A stretch of DNA of 64,000 nt from JAGXRK01 sp963714415. GTDB lineage: Bacteria; Bacteroidota; Ignavibacteria; Ignavibacteriales; Ignavibacteriaceae. How positions within the stretch are numbered: the first letter of the stretch is position 1; each line of letters begins with the position of its first letter. Under the pieces are notes generated by a model. The model worked only from the letters and a program-made list of their open reading frames with translations. It was not told the origin of the DNA and did no database searches. Location: positions 1 through 64,000 of the forward strand of contig CAVQOL010000006.1 of assembly GCA_963714415.1 (NCBI GenBank), in the 5' to 3' direction. Below are positions 37,790-46,809 of this stretch, one piece after another. Both the position numbers and the translations under genes were made by a program.

Positions 37790-38743
37790 TTATTTCCAGA
37801 TATTTATTTGAAAAGTACCCTCTGAGTTAGCAACACCTCGCATCATACTCACAGTGTTGAAAGGCATTTCATAATTTCCGTCTTTATCAATTGCAATAAT
37901 ACCACCACTTCCCTCGGGTAAGACTTTATAAATTACTTCATCGCAAGCTTGCTTTAAAGTGAAGCCTTTGTATTCCATTAAAGCCGAAATATTAAACGCT
38001 ACGGTATTGCGAATGAAAAGTTCTCCCCAACCCGTTGCTGAAACTCCGCAGGTTTTATTATTCGCATAAGTTCCTGCATTGATTAGCGGCGAGTCGCCAA
38101 CTCTACCGGGCATTTTATTCTGTCTGCCGCCTGTTGAAGTTGCAGCGGAAATGTTGCCGTGAATATCTAATGCAACACAACCAACTGTTTCGCCTTTAGT
38201 TTCTTTAAGATTTGATTTTAACCAATCGTTATATCTTTTTTCATCGCGGAAATATGAATTGTGAACGATATCAACTCCAAGTTTTATACCTAGTTGATCA
38301 GCTCCGGTGCCGGCAAGCAGAACATGATCTGTTTTTTCCATAACCAGTCGAGCCAATGAAATTGGATTCTTAATTATTGTAACTCCAGCAACAGCACCGG
38401 TTGAAAGATCCTTCCCGTACATAATTGAGGCATCAAGTTCGTGCTTCCCTTCTGATGTAAAAACAGCTCCTTTGCCGGAATTAAAAAGCGGATTATCTTC
38501 CATATAGTTCACGGTTTTTTCTACCGCATCTAGAGAAGAGCCGCCTTCACTTAAAATTTTTTGTCCGATTTTAAGCGCTTCTGAAAGTGCATCGATGTAA
38601 ACTTGCTTTACCGAATCAGGTGTCTCCTTGGCAAAGTATCCCGCACCGCCATGAATTACAATTGTATATTTACTATTATTGGGTTGTGCATTTATTGATA
38701 TTGTGAAGATTAAAAACAATAAAATGTTTATTAAGATTTTCAT
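37790..38743 (-). CDS. iaaA: Isoaspartyl peptidase/L-asparaginase (Ntn hydrolase)
   Basis: Cleaves beta-aspartyl dipeptides and asparagine; made as a precursor that cuts itself before a threonine. Seen here: signal peptide (first 19 residues, ending INAQ), YTIVIHGGAGYF, AVEKTVNYMEDNPLFNSGKGAVFT, and the cleavage/nucleophile site GETVGCVALD with Thr followed by GNISAATSTGGRQNKMPGR and DSPLINAGTYA. Length 317 and a periplasmic location agree with the plant-type asparaginase group. Complete, and paired with DinB. Confidence 0.92.
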   Translation of the reverse strand: MKILINILLFLIFTISINAQPNNSKYTIVIHGGAGYFAKETPDSVKQVYIDALSEALKIGQKILSEGGSSLDAVEKTVNYMEDNPLFNSGKGAVFTSEGKHELDASIMYGKDLSTGAVAGVTIIKNPISLARLVMEKTDHVLLAGTGADQLGIKLGVDIVHNSYFRDEKRYNDWLKSNLKETKGETVGCVALDIHGNISAATSTGGRQNKMPGRVGDSPLINAGTYANNKTCGVSATGWGELFIRNTVAFNISALMEYKGFTLKQACDEVIYKVLPEGSGGIIAIDKDGNYEMPFNTVSMMRGVANSEGTFQINIWK

Positions 38744-38799
38744 AGTAGTCTCTATTTGAAAAGATAATTTTTTTCTTAGTAGAAAAATAAATATATAAA

Positions 38800-39450
38800 A
38801 TGAAAACTTTTGTTATTTATCCGATTATATTTTTCTTTCTGCATACGTCACCTGCTCTTCAAATTCAGGATGAATCCACAATAAATGAATTACAATCAGT
38901 CTATTTGATAAAAAATTACTGGCATACAGCTTTAGTTTTTACTTTAGACCAAATTGACACTTTAATAATTCCGGAAGCAAAGTATTTTAGAGGTTACAAC
39001 TTAATTGATTTCGGCTGGGGAGATGAAGAATTTTATCAGTATCCGGGATTTGATTCGGGACTTGCATTCGGTGCTTTATTTTATGCAACACCAAGCACAT
39101 TGCGGATAGAAGGAATTTCCACTTCAAAAGAAGTCTTGTTTGATAATTCTGAAATCGTCATAAAACTAAAAGTAAATAAAGATCAATTAAAAAAGCTGAC
39201 TGAATACATTGCAAAATTTATTTACAGAGATGAGAATGGACATTCAGTAATTTTGAGTGAACAAGCCGTCGGTAAAATAAAATTTTATCGTTCAAATGGA
39301 TCATATCATTTATTCAACACCTGTAATACTTGGGTTGCCGAAGCCTTGGTTTATGCCGGTTTTGATATGGAAGACAATATTCTTCTTGCTGAACAATTAT
39401 TTAATGAAGCCGCAAAGATTGGTACCGTAGTTAAAGCACCGCAGAAATAA
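38800..39450 (+). CDS. DUF2459 domain protein, exported
   Basis: A 216-residue protein with an N-terminal signal (about 18 residues) and the DUF2459/TIGR02117 pattern: KNYWHTALVF, GYNLIDFGWGDEEFYQYPG and the conserved HLFNTCNTWVAEALVYAGF with the Cys-Asn-Thr-Trp cluster. The family is thought to be papain/NlpC-like from its Cys and His, but no activity is established. The gene stands alone, divergent from the isoaspartyl peptidase gene. Confidence 0.75.
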   Translation: MKTFVIYPIIFFFLHTSPALQIQDESTINELQSVYLIKNYWHTALVFTLDQIDTLIIPEAKYFRGYNLIDFGWGDEEFYQYPGFDSGLAFGALFYATPSTLRIEGISTSKEVLFDNSEIVIKLKVNKDQLKKLTEYIAKFIYRDENGHSVILSEQAVGKIKFYRSNGSYHLFNTCNTWVAEALVYAGFDMEDNILLAEQLFNEAAKIGTVVKAPQK

Positions 39451-39568
39451 TCATTCCCAAAGTGTTTATTTATGATTATCCTTATAAGAATTGAACTTAT
39501 GCATAAATGTAGCTTTGAATGATCGCGTGATTGTATGTAAAATAATTTAATCTTTTGTCCTATACTTC

Positions 39569-39895
39569 CTATACAGTCTCAGTTGTAAATAATTTCAATC
39601 CGACTATTCCAACTATGATCAAGAAGATGAAAAAGATTCTAATAAATTCTTTTGATTCATTAAATAAAACAATTCCTAAAATTGCAGTTCCAACAGCTCC
39701 AATACCTGTCCATACTGCATAAGCTGTTCCAACCGGTAAATGTTTAACTACCCATGCAAGCAATCCCATACTAATTATCATACTTGCCACTGTAAAAACA
39801 GAAGGCCAGAGTTTTGAGAATCCATCGGAATATTTTAATCCCACAGCCCAGGCAATCTCAAATAGACCGGCAATAAATAAAATAATCCAATACAT
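39569..39895 (-). CDS. gdx: SMR family transporter, SugE/Gdx (guanidinium exporter) type
   Basis: A 108-residue four-helix protein that works as a dual-topology dimer. The first helix FEIAWAVGLKYSDGF carries the essential membrane Glu (residue 13) with the WAVGLKYS wording that separates Gdx/SugE from EmrE-type drug pumps (where AT/KYS differs), and GTAYAVWTGIGAVGTAILGI is canonical. Gdx exports guanidinium ion with proton exchange. No guanidine riboswitch is possible in the 44-base gap to the peptidase gene upstream, so it probably rides on that transcript. Confidence 0.88.
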   Translation of the reverse strand: MYWIILFIAGLFEIAWAVGLKYSDGFSKLWPSVFTVASMIISMGLLAWVVKHLPVGTAYAVWTGIGAVGTAILGIVLFNESKEFIRIFFIFLIIVGIVGLKLFTTETV

Positions 39896-39939
39896 AAAAT
39901 ATTTTCCCTGAAAGAATCTAATACCGTTAAATTAAGTTT

Positions 39940-42078
39940 TTATTTTCTTTTTCCGTTTACAATTTCATCACTTAGTGTTGTTGCTTTATACAAATTTTTA
40001 ATTGCTTCAACCATACCGACGGCACTTACGCTTACTGTTCTGTTTGCTTCAGTTGTATAGATGAAATTGCTTGGAAGACTTTCAATGTTTCCGTCAAATG
40101 CTAAGCCGACTATTTCGCCATTTATATTCAAAACGGGACTTCCCGAATTTCCTCCGACAATATCGTTTGTACTTATGAAGTTCAGAGGTTTTGATAGATC
40201 AAACTCAGGTGGTAGATTTTCAAATCTGTCCGGTAAATTAAATGGGAATATTTTATCGAAAGAATAATATCTGTCCAAAGTTCCATAGAAAGTAGTTTTG
40301 ATTGGAGTACGAGTTCCGTTGTAGTCATATCCTTTTACAATTCCATCTGCAATACGCAATGTTCCGGTTGCATCAGGTGGAATTGCATCACCATATACTT
40401 TGTAAAGCGCTTCGCCCAGCATTTGATTTAAGATTTCTTCTTTATCTAATCTTGCTTTATTTTCATCTTGCATTCGCTTTAATTCATCTTGAGTATTAAG
40501 TATATAATAAATGAATGGGTCATCAGAATTTAAAACAACTTCCGACCCACCACTTACTAGTTGCTGTAATTTTTCATTGGAGGTAAAATCAGATTTTAAT
40601 AATAAATCCCCAGCCGCTTGCTCAGTCGTTTTGCTGCCTAACAATTCCTTAATAATTTTATCATCTACAGGTAGATTATTTTTTAGGACGTTTAACTGTA
40701 CTACTAATAATTGCTCTTGAAGTTCTTTGTTATAATCACTCGGGAATAACTGAGCAGTAAGTGAATCGTATTCTTCTCTTGTTAATTCATCATTCTTAAG
40801 CTGAGTTGCATAAGTAACAAGATTTTTAGCCATTGTCAGATATTGAGGCGAATAAAAACTAATTGTATAAGCATATATTTTATTGGCATTTTTTCTTGCC
40901 TGATTACTCGATTCCTCAAGTTCATTCCAGAGGCTGCCATATTTATCTTTTAATTCGGAATTATTGTTGACTGCTTCTCTAAAATTCTTTTCAAAATCTT
41001 TTTTACGCGCAATTAAAAATGGATCAAGCAAAGCTTTGTAAGTACCTTGATAAACTTTAAGAGCATTGCCAAAAGAATAAAGTCGTGCTATTAGTTTAAA
41101 ATCTTCTGCTTTTGTTTCAGCAACCATTTTTTCATAGATGTCATACATTTCTTTAAACATTTCAACAAGCATCGGATATCTTACATCTCTTGCATACTCA
41201 ATTTGCGCCATTGTGTTTATTCTACTGGTTCTGCCCGGATTACCCACAACAAACACAGGCTGATCTTCAACCACACCGTCATTATTCCATTTAAAATAAT
41301 AATCTGTTTTTATTGGTTTATCATTTTCATAAGCACGCAGAAAAGCACAGTCTAAACCGTAACGTGGATAAGTAAAATTATCATAATCACCGCCAAGCTT
41401 TGCTGTAAACAGTTCGGGAACAAAAACTAAACGAATATCACTATAAACTTTGTACCCATACAAAGAATACTTACCGCCGTTGTAAAGCGATATAACTTTA
41501 AATATAAGTTCGGGATGTGTTTGTGAATTTTCTTTCTTTAATTCTTCAATCTTTTGATCCCGGATATCAATTTTATTTGCATCACTTTTAACTTCATCCA
41601 TTGCAGACTGAATTTCTCTAGTAACATCTTTAATAATAATTAACTGTTCAACCTTTAGATTTGGAATTGCACGTTCTTCTTCTGAAGATTTTGCAAAGAA
41701 TCCATTCTTTAGAAGATTCTCATCATCTTTTTGTATGTTGGGCAATATTCCTCGAACACAGTGATGATTTGTCATTATCAAACCATCCTCAGAAATAAAT
41801 GATCCTGAACAGCCGTTGCCAAATTTTAATGCACTTTTCTGAAATTTTTCTAATAATTCTTCCGAAGGTCTGAATCCATATTCCTTCTCAATATAATCAA
41901 GTGGAAAATTTTCAAAAGTCCACATCTTGCCCATATCAAACTTTTGTGCTTTTACAGTATCAGGATTTATCCCGTAGTAGGATTGGGCAGAAACATTAAT
42001 AAATAATAAGAATAACAAGATGATTGAGAGTTTGAAGATGTTTTTTAATGCAGGGCGGGGTTTGTTTACAATAACCAT
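39940..42078 (-). CDS. S46 family dipeptidyl-peptidase (DPP7-like)
   Basis: A periplasmic serine exopeptidase removing dipeptides from the N-terminus of peptides, used by asaccharolytic Bacteroidota to feed on protein. The 712 residues show a signal peptide (about 16-32), the histidine motif TNHHC (103-107), the aspartate motif KLGGDYDNFTYPRYGLD (about 240) and the nucleophile GGNSGSPVLN (about 655). The S1 determining residue after the nucleophile (LAFDGN) is glycine, as in DPP7 (hydrophobic P1), where DPP11 has arginine. The Met used here precedes a basic stretch; a start a few codons later (IFKLSII) is possible. Confidence 0.9.
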   Translation of the reverse strand: MVIVNKPRPALKNIFKLSIILLFLLFINVSAQSYYGINPDTVKAQKFDMGKMWTFENFPLDYIEKEYGFRPSEELLEKFQKSALKFGNGCSGSFISEDGLIMTNHHCVRGILPNIQKDDENLLKNGFFAKSSEEERAIPNLKVEQLIIIKDVTREIQSAMDEVKSDANKIDIRDQKIEELKKENSQTHPELIFKVISLYNGGKYSLYGYKVYSDIRLVFVPELFTAKLGGDYDNFTYPRYGLDCAFLRAYENDKPIKTDYYFKWNNDGVVEDQPVFVVGNPGRTSRINTMAQIEYARDVRYPMLVEMFKEMYDIYEKMVAETKAEDFKLIARLYSFGNALKVYQGTYKALLDPFLIARKKDFEKNFREAVNNNSELKDKYGSLWNELEESSNQARKNANKIYAYTISFYSPQYLTMAKNLVTYATQLKNDELTREEYDSLTAQLFPSDYNKELQEQLLVVQLNVLKNNLPVDDKIIKELLGSKTTEQAAGDLLLKSDFTSNEKLQQLVSGGSEVVLNSDDPFIYYILNTQDELKRMQDENKARLDKEEILNQMLGEALYKVYGDAIPPDATGTLRIADGIVKGYDYNGTRTPIKTTFYGTLDRYYSFDKIFPFNLPDRFENLPPEFDLSKPLNFISTNDIVGGNSGSPVLNINGEIVGLAFDGNIESLPSNFIYTTEANRTVSVSAVGMVEAIKNLYKATTLSDEIVNGKRK

Positions 42079-42187
42079 TGTTTAACCTGATGATTTTTTA
42101 AGAAATTTCTCAACAAATCTAATCAGATGAGATAAGTTATACAATTTTTATTATCTTTTATTAAAAGGTTAGAGTTTTTAAGATTTT

Positions 42188-42526
42188 ATGAACGTACAGA
42201 TTATCGGCACAAAAAAATGTAAAGACACTCAGAAAGCAGAAAGATTCTTTAAGGAAAGAAGAATTACATATCACTTCAGAGATTTGACTGAAAAAGGAAT
42301 AGCAAAAGGCGAACTCGATAATATCAAATCAGTAATATCTCTTGAAGAATTAATCGACAGAAACGGAATTCAATTCAAAAAAAGAAATTTATCATTTATG
42401 GTTTTTAATATTGAAGAAGAACTTCTTAATGATTCACTTTTATTAAAAACCCCTGTTGTAAGAAACGGAAGATTAGTTACAATAGGTTTTCAGCCAGAAG
42501 TTTGGAAAGCGTGGTTTAAAGCTTAA
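42188..42526 (+). CDS. ArsC/Spx family thioredoxin-like protein
   Basis: A 112-residue protein of the ArsC-related group (YffB-like). The N-terminal IIGTKKCKDTQKAERFFKER has a single active-site cysteine (Cys-11), and TPVVRNGRLVTIGFQPEVWK near the end is typical. Arsenate reductase needs additional Arg and Cys that I could not place with confidence, so a glutaredoxin-like or Spx-like role is as likely. The next gene starts 19 bases after it. Confidence 0.75.
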   Translation: MNVQIIGTKKCKDTQKAERFFKERRITYHFRDLTEKGIAKGELDNIKSVISLEELIDRNGIQFKKRNLSFMVFNIEEELLNDSLLLKTPVVRNGRLVTIGFQPEVWKAWFKA

Positions 42527-42545
42527 ATTTTAGTAATAAAATCAA

Positions 42546-44051
42546 ATGTTTATGGGACAAAAAACAATATCCTCAATAACAAGTATTGCTCTTGCAATTG
42601 TGCTGAGTATCTCACCGGTAATACTTGCACTGTTTCTGTATCCCGATTTTCTGGGAGATGATTCATACATACACATTGGTTTTATAATAGGATTGCTAAA
42701 TGGTGATGGATTTGCATTTACAGGAAATGTTACTTACGGATCAACTTCACCGCTTTGGGTAATTCTTGGAGCGTCGATTTCTATCCTTACTGATGATCCT
42801 GAATTTTCTATACGACTACTAAGCGGAGTTTTTACATTCATCAGTGTTTTTCTTTTCTTAAAACTTGCTGATGTTTTAAAACTTAAATCATCATTAAAGT
42901 TTATTGCTGCACTTTCATTTTGTCTAAATCCTTTTTTTCTTCGCTGGGCAATAAGCGGAATGGAAGCTACAGCCGCCATTGCAATGCTTTTATTCCTTAT
43001 TTATGCTTATTCCGATCGCTATCATGTAAGGCATCCTTATATTTATGGATTTTTACTTGGTATTGCAACCTTGCTGCGCCCCGAATTTATTGTACTATTC
43101 TTAATTTTAATTTTATACTTGCTTTTTATAAACGGTCATCACAGAAAGCAAACCGTAAAAACATTTTTGACAGGTTTGAGCGTTCTTTCTGCCTGGTTAG
43201 TATTTGCCTTCTTTCACTTTGGAACTATAATACCAAATACTTATAAAGCCAAAGCAGGGTCCGGATTTTTTCCGATGACTCTTGACGGAAGTATACGAAA
43301 CATTAAATTATTACTCGGTGGAAATATTCCTGAGTTTATGGTTCTTGCCATCATCATTATTGTAATTTCATTTCTTGCAATGAAAAAAGATCAGAAATTC
43401 ATTGAAGAGTTTGTAAGATTGTTGGAAAGATTTAGATTTAACGGAATGATGATAGCAATATTTTTCTTCATATCGTTTTATGTTTACTATACATTAAAAG
43501 ATGTGACAATAATCTCAAGATATTCGCTAATGTTTGTTCCAATCATAATATTAACGGTTGCGGCATTAATTAATTTACTTATGGAATATAAAAGTCAGGT
43601 GAATCTATCGTTAATTGCTGTTTATTCAGTTCTGATTTTACTGATACATACACACATCACTTTTACCGTAGTAAAACCTGCAAGTGATTTGTTCGTAAAA
43701 GGATTTCAGAATTCATATAAAGAAATAGCCAACTTTATAAAAACAGATAAAAACGAAAACCTTAAAACTGTTGCTATTAATGATGTTGGAATAGTTGGGA
43801 GTTACTCCGGTGCTCGTGTTTATGACCTTGCAGGATTAGTCGATGCAGAAAGATTTAATTATAAATCCGTTTATGATTTTATATTATCGAAGAAACCAAA
43901 ATATTTAGTTCTAAGGGAAGAAATTGAACTTGGTGAGGCTCTGCCGAAGAATTTACGAACTGAAATTCTATATCAGAGAGAAATCCCTGGTTTTGGAATT
44001 AACAGCATTGAAAATCGAACTGTTACACTTTACAAAATTAAGTGGGAATAA
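42546..44051 (+). CDS. Polytopic GT-C type glycosyltransferase-like membrane protein
   Basis: 501 residues with about 10-12 hydrophobic helices and a soluble C-terminus of about 110 residues. The first loop has FLGDDSYIHIGF, an Asp-Asp pair in the place where GT-C enzymes (ArnT/PMT-like, lipid-linked sugar donors) keep their catalytic acid, and YGSTSPLW follows. The C-terminal part includes AINDVGIVGSYSGARVYDLAGLVD, which resembles the conserved tail of such bacterial proteins. Donor and acceptor are unknown. It follows the ArsC-like gene on the same strand. Confidence 0.7.
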   Translation: MFMGQKTISSITSIALAIVLSISPVILALFLYPDFLGDDSYIHIGFIIGLLNGDGFAFTGNVTYGSTSPLWVILGASISILTDDPEFSIRLLSGVFTFISVFLFLKLADVLKLKSSLKFIAALSFCLNPFFLRWAISGMEATAAIAMLLFLIYAYSDRYHVRHPYIYGFLLGIATLLRPEFIVLFLILILYLLFINGHHRKQTVKTFLTGLSVLSAWLVFAFFHFGTIIPNTYKAKAGSGFFPMTLDGSIRNIKLLLGGNIPEFMVLAIIIIVISFLAMKKDQKFIEEFVRLLERFRFNGMMIAIFFFISFYVYYTLKDVTIISRYSLMFVPIIILTVAALINLLMEYKSQVNLSLIAVYSVLILLIHTHITFTVVKPASDLFVKGFQNSYKEIANFIKTDKNENLKTVAINDVGIVGSYSGARVYDLAGLVDAERFNYKSVYDFILSKKPKYLVLREEIELGEALPKNLRTEILYQREIPGFGINSIENRTVTLYKIKWE

Positions 44052-44094
44052 TGGAATATTGTTCTATTTTAGTTAGTGATTCTTCAATATTCCA
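44052..44094. terminator. Inverted repeat between convergent genes
   Basis: Arms TGGAATATTG (44052-44061) and CAATATTCCA (44085-44094) around 23 bases, directly after the stop at 44051 and 41 bases from the glnA stop at 44136. AT-rich, so the termination role is weak. Confidence 0.4.
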
Positions 44095-44135
44095 TTCATC
44101 CATCATTCTCAAACATCAAAAAAGCGTATCCAATC

Positions 44136-45564
44136 CTATACATCATAATATAGATTGAATTCATAGGGATGGGGCTGGAGTGCCATCGGTTTTATTTCTT
44201 TTTCTATTTTGTACTTTATCCATGTTTCTATCACATCTTCAGTAAATACATCGCCTTTTAATAAATACTCATGATCATCTGCCAGAGCCTTTAATGCTTC
44301 ATTCAAACTGCCCGGAGTTGAAGGAACATTTTTCAATTCTTCGGGTTCCATATCGTAAATATCTTTGTCAAGCGGCTCACCGGGATCAATTCGATTAATA
44401 ATTCCATCCAAGCCTGCCATCATAATTGCAGAAAATCCTAAATAAGGATTTGCTGAAGGATCAGGACATCTGAATTCAATTCTTTTTGATTTAGGATTTG
44501 ATGAATACATAGGAATTCTTATCGCGGCACTCCTGTTCATTTGTGAGTAAGCAAGATTGACAGGAGCTTCAAAACCCGGCACTAATCTTTTGTAAGAATT
44601 TGTTGTTGGATTTGTAAATGCCAGCAAGCTCGGTGCATGTTTCAATATACCGCCAATGAAATATAAAGCCATTTCACTTAATCCGGCATAACCTGAACCA
44701 GCGAATAACGGTTTGCCTTTTTTCCATAAAGATGTATGAACATGCATTCCGCTTCCGTTATCACCAAAGAGTGGCTTGGGCATATAGGTAACAGTTTTGT
44801 TGCGCAACTTTGCAGTATTCTTCACAATATACTTGAAAAGTAATAGTTGATCGGCAGCTTTTACAAGCGGAGTGAACTTCAGATCTATTTCGCACTGACC
44901 GCCACTTGCAACTTCGTGATGCTGAGCTTCAACTTCAATTCCACAGTTTTCTAAATTTAAAACCATTTCATTTCTCAAATCCATTAATGCATCTGTTGGT
45001 GGAACAGGAAAATAACCTTCTTTGTATCTTGGCTTGTAACCAAGGTTTGGATTCTCTTCTCTTCCGCTGTTCCATCTACCTTCAATCGAATCAACAATAT
45101 AAAACGATCCGTTAGGCTGGGAGTCAAATCTCACATCATCAAAAACAAAAAACTCGGCTTCCGGACCGAAAGTAAACAGTATCAGCAATTCCGGTTGAAA
45201 TAAGATGAGCAACTGCTTTCTGTGCAATGTTTCTCGGACAGCGGGAATATTTTTCTTTTGTTGCAGGTTCATAGACATCGCAAATTAAACTAACTGTAGG
45301 TGCTTCGATAAATGGATCAACAAACATGGTTTTTGCATCAGGAATGATAAGCATATCGCTTTCGTTAATTGCTTTCCAGCCGCGGATTGATGAACCGTCA
45401 AATCCGAATCCGTTTTCAAAGGAAGCAGCTTTGAACTGTGTAGCCGGGACAGTAAAGTGCTGCCACTGTCCGGGGAAATCCATAAACTTTAAATCAACAA
45501 ATTTTATTTTATTGTCCTTTATAAATTTAAGAACGCCTTCAACAGATGAGTTTTGTTTAGCCAT
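44136..45564 (-). CDS. glnA: Glutamine synthetase type I, frameshifted
   Basis: Makes glutamine from glutamate, ammonia and ATP. The first 130 residues (from 45564) give FVDLKFMDFPGQWQHFTVPA and ENGFGFDGSSIRGWKAINESDM. After a shift near 45160-45175 (TVYFGPEAEFFVFDDV when joined) the rest is intact: EAQHHEVASGGQCEIDLKF, GDNGSGMHVHTSLWKKG, NRSAAIRIP, IEFRCPDPSANPYL, the segment LDKDIYDMEPEE whose Tyr is the adenylylation site in I-beta enzymes, and the C-terminal HPYEFNLYYDV. Length about 472. An Lrp/AsnC gene lies 79 bases upstream on the same strand. Confidence 0.92.
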
Positions 45565-45643
45565 TAAGTTTTTCCTATTATTTATGTTTTATAACCTTCG
45601 ATGATGCTTGTTATGTACGTAAGTTTAACCTCGAAGGTTTCAA

Positions 45644-46090
45644 TTAAATTGCTATCTCCGTGGTTTCTTTAATTGTTGACAATACAAACGTTGTTTTAGT
45701 TGCTGTAACTCCCGACCACGATTGGATTTCACTTAAAAGTTTTTCCAAGGCTTCAGTATTTTTGACAGTTGCTTTAAGCATATGAGAACCTTCACCGAGA
45801 ATGGAATGACATTCAACTATCTCAGGAATCTTTTCAACTTTGGAAATTAAATTGTTATAATGTTTTGAGGAATCCATTATCACGACAATGTATGCAATAA
45901 TATCATACCCGAAAACTTTTTTGTTAAGCTTCGTATAATATCCGTCTATTATTCCTTTTTCTTCAAGCTTATTTAACCGCTCACTTACAGATGGAATAGA
46001 GAGTCCGACTTCCTCAGCTATTTTGTTCCGCTTTGTTCTGCCAGCTTTTTGAAGAACATTCAAAATCTTAATATCTATGTCGTCAAGCAT
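45644..46090 (-). CDS. Lrp/AsnC family transcriptional regulator
   Basis: A 148-residue regulator with an N-terminal helix-turn-helix (DIKILNVLQKAGRTKRNKIAEE, then GLSIPSVSERLNKLEEKGII) and a C-terminal RAM ligand-binding domain (residues 65-140). It is encoded immediately upstream of glnA and likely senses amino acids, possibly glutamine, and controls glnA and itself; this is inferred from position only. Confidence 0.85.
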   Translation of the reverse strand: MLDDIDIKILNVLQKAGRTKRNKIAEEVGLSIPSVSERLNKLEEKGIIDGYYTKLNKKVFGYDIIAYIVVIMDSSKHYNNLISKVEKIPEIVECHSILGEGSHMLKATVKNTEALEKLLSEIQSWSGVTATKTTFVLSTIKETTEIAI

Positions 46091-46335
46091 AATATGCCTT
46101 AATAATTTAAGTTAATTTGAATTATTGGCGACAAATATAAGGTAATGGCGGGATGAAAAGCAAATATTTTGTGGATGATCAATTGTTATTTATTAGAATA
46201 TTTTATGTTTACTTTGAATGTGAAGTAGAAAATTGTCTATGTACAGAACGGATTTGTTACTATCTTCTTTAAAGTTTATGAAGAGATGATAATGAAATGC
46301 AATTTTAATACAGAAAGTATTAAATAACTGCGGCT

Positions 46336-46494
46336 TCAGGCGTTGGAGGAAGTTTCCTCATCAATCTTTTTACGTACTTTTTTTTTCTCTTTTTTACGTT
46401 TGTACGCCTTAGGATTCTCTTCAACCTTAGGGGGTTTCTGCGGAAGCGGAATACGTTTTTTCTTTTTCTTAATTGTTAGTTTTTCTTTTTTCAT
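46336..46494 (-). CDS. Tiny lysine-rich protein, last gene of the carbamoyltransferase group
   Basis: 52 residues, about 23 of them Lys or Arg, starting MKKEKLTIKKKKKRIPLPQK and carrying PPKVEENPKAYKRKKEKKKV in the centre and an acidic/Ser C-terminus (DEETSSNA). The reading frame is free of breaks and its ATG lies 42 bases after the DUF5989 stop on the same strand. A ribosome site of the AGG type upstream is weak. Without a known family, it may bind nucleic acid, acidic lipid or an anionic partner of the neighbouring proteins. Confidence 0.6.
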   Translation of the reverse strand: MKKEKLTIKKKKKRIPLPQKPPKVEENPKAYKRKKEKKKVRKKIDEETSSNA

Positions 46495-46536
46495 TTAATA
46501 AACCTCACCCAAATCCTCTACAAAGTAGAGGGCTTC

Positions 46537-46695
46537 TTAAAATATTGCATATATAAATGGAGCAAGTGCAGATCCTTTAGTAAGAATTATTAATCCACCA
46601 AGAAGCAAAAGCATAATAAGAATTGGTGCGAGCCACCATTTTTTTCTTACTTTAAGAAATTGCCAAAGCTCTGTTAATGTTGATAATTTGCTCAT
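46537..46695 (-). CDS. DUF5989 family single-span membrane peptide (SxtK-like)
   Basis: 52 residues, not visible as a long frame but a clear gene: STLTELWQFLKVRKKWWLAP followed by one hydrophobic helix (about 24-38, ILIMLLLLGGLIIL) and TKGSALAPFIYAIF. This pattern of TELWxFLKxRKKWWLxP plus GSAxAPFIY defines DUF5989, which is found beside SxtJ and NodU/CmcH-type carbamoyltransferases. In the saxitoxin clusters the small gene sxtK occupies the same place. It lies 114 bases after the SxtJ stop. Function unknown, probably a membrane partner of SxtJ. Confidence 0.8.
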   Translation of the reverse strand: MSKLSTLTELWQFLKVRKKWWLAPILIMLLLLGGLIILTKGSALAPFIYAIF

Positions 46696-46720
46696 AAGTG
46701 TCCTTTAAATTTCTTAAATG

Positions 46721-46806
46721 CCTCTGTGTCCTCTGTGAAAATCTTTGTGATCTCTGTGGTGAACCTTTTACCACAGAGGAAACGGAGCCGAAACACAGAG
46801 TTAACA
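46721..46806. repeat. CTCTGTGG inverted-repeat block between SxtJ and DUF5989
   Basis: CCTCTGTGTCCTCTGTG, then CTCTGTGGT (46752-46760) pairing with ACCACAGAG (46770-46778), then ACACAGAGTTAACAGAG. This is the wording of the dispersed repeats at 13201 and 31540. It may be processed or terminate part of the transcript between the two genes. Confidence 0.6.
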
Positions 46807-46809
46807 GAG

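Noticed and set aside
39896..39940. Guanidine-I riboswitch before gdx
   Set aside because: The gap is only 44 bases, too short for the known riboswitch of about 100 bases.
39940..42078. DPP11 (acidic P1) specificity
   Set aside because: The specificity residue reads Gly in LAFDGN, where DPP11 has Arg.
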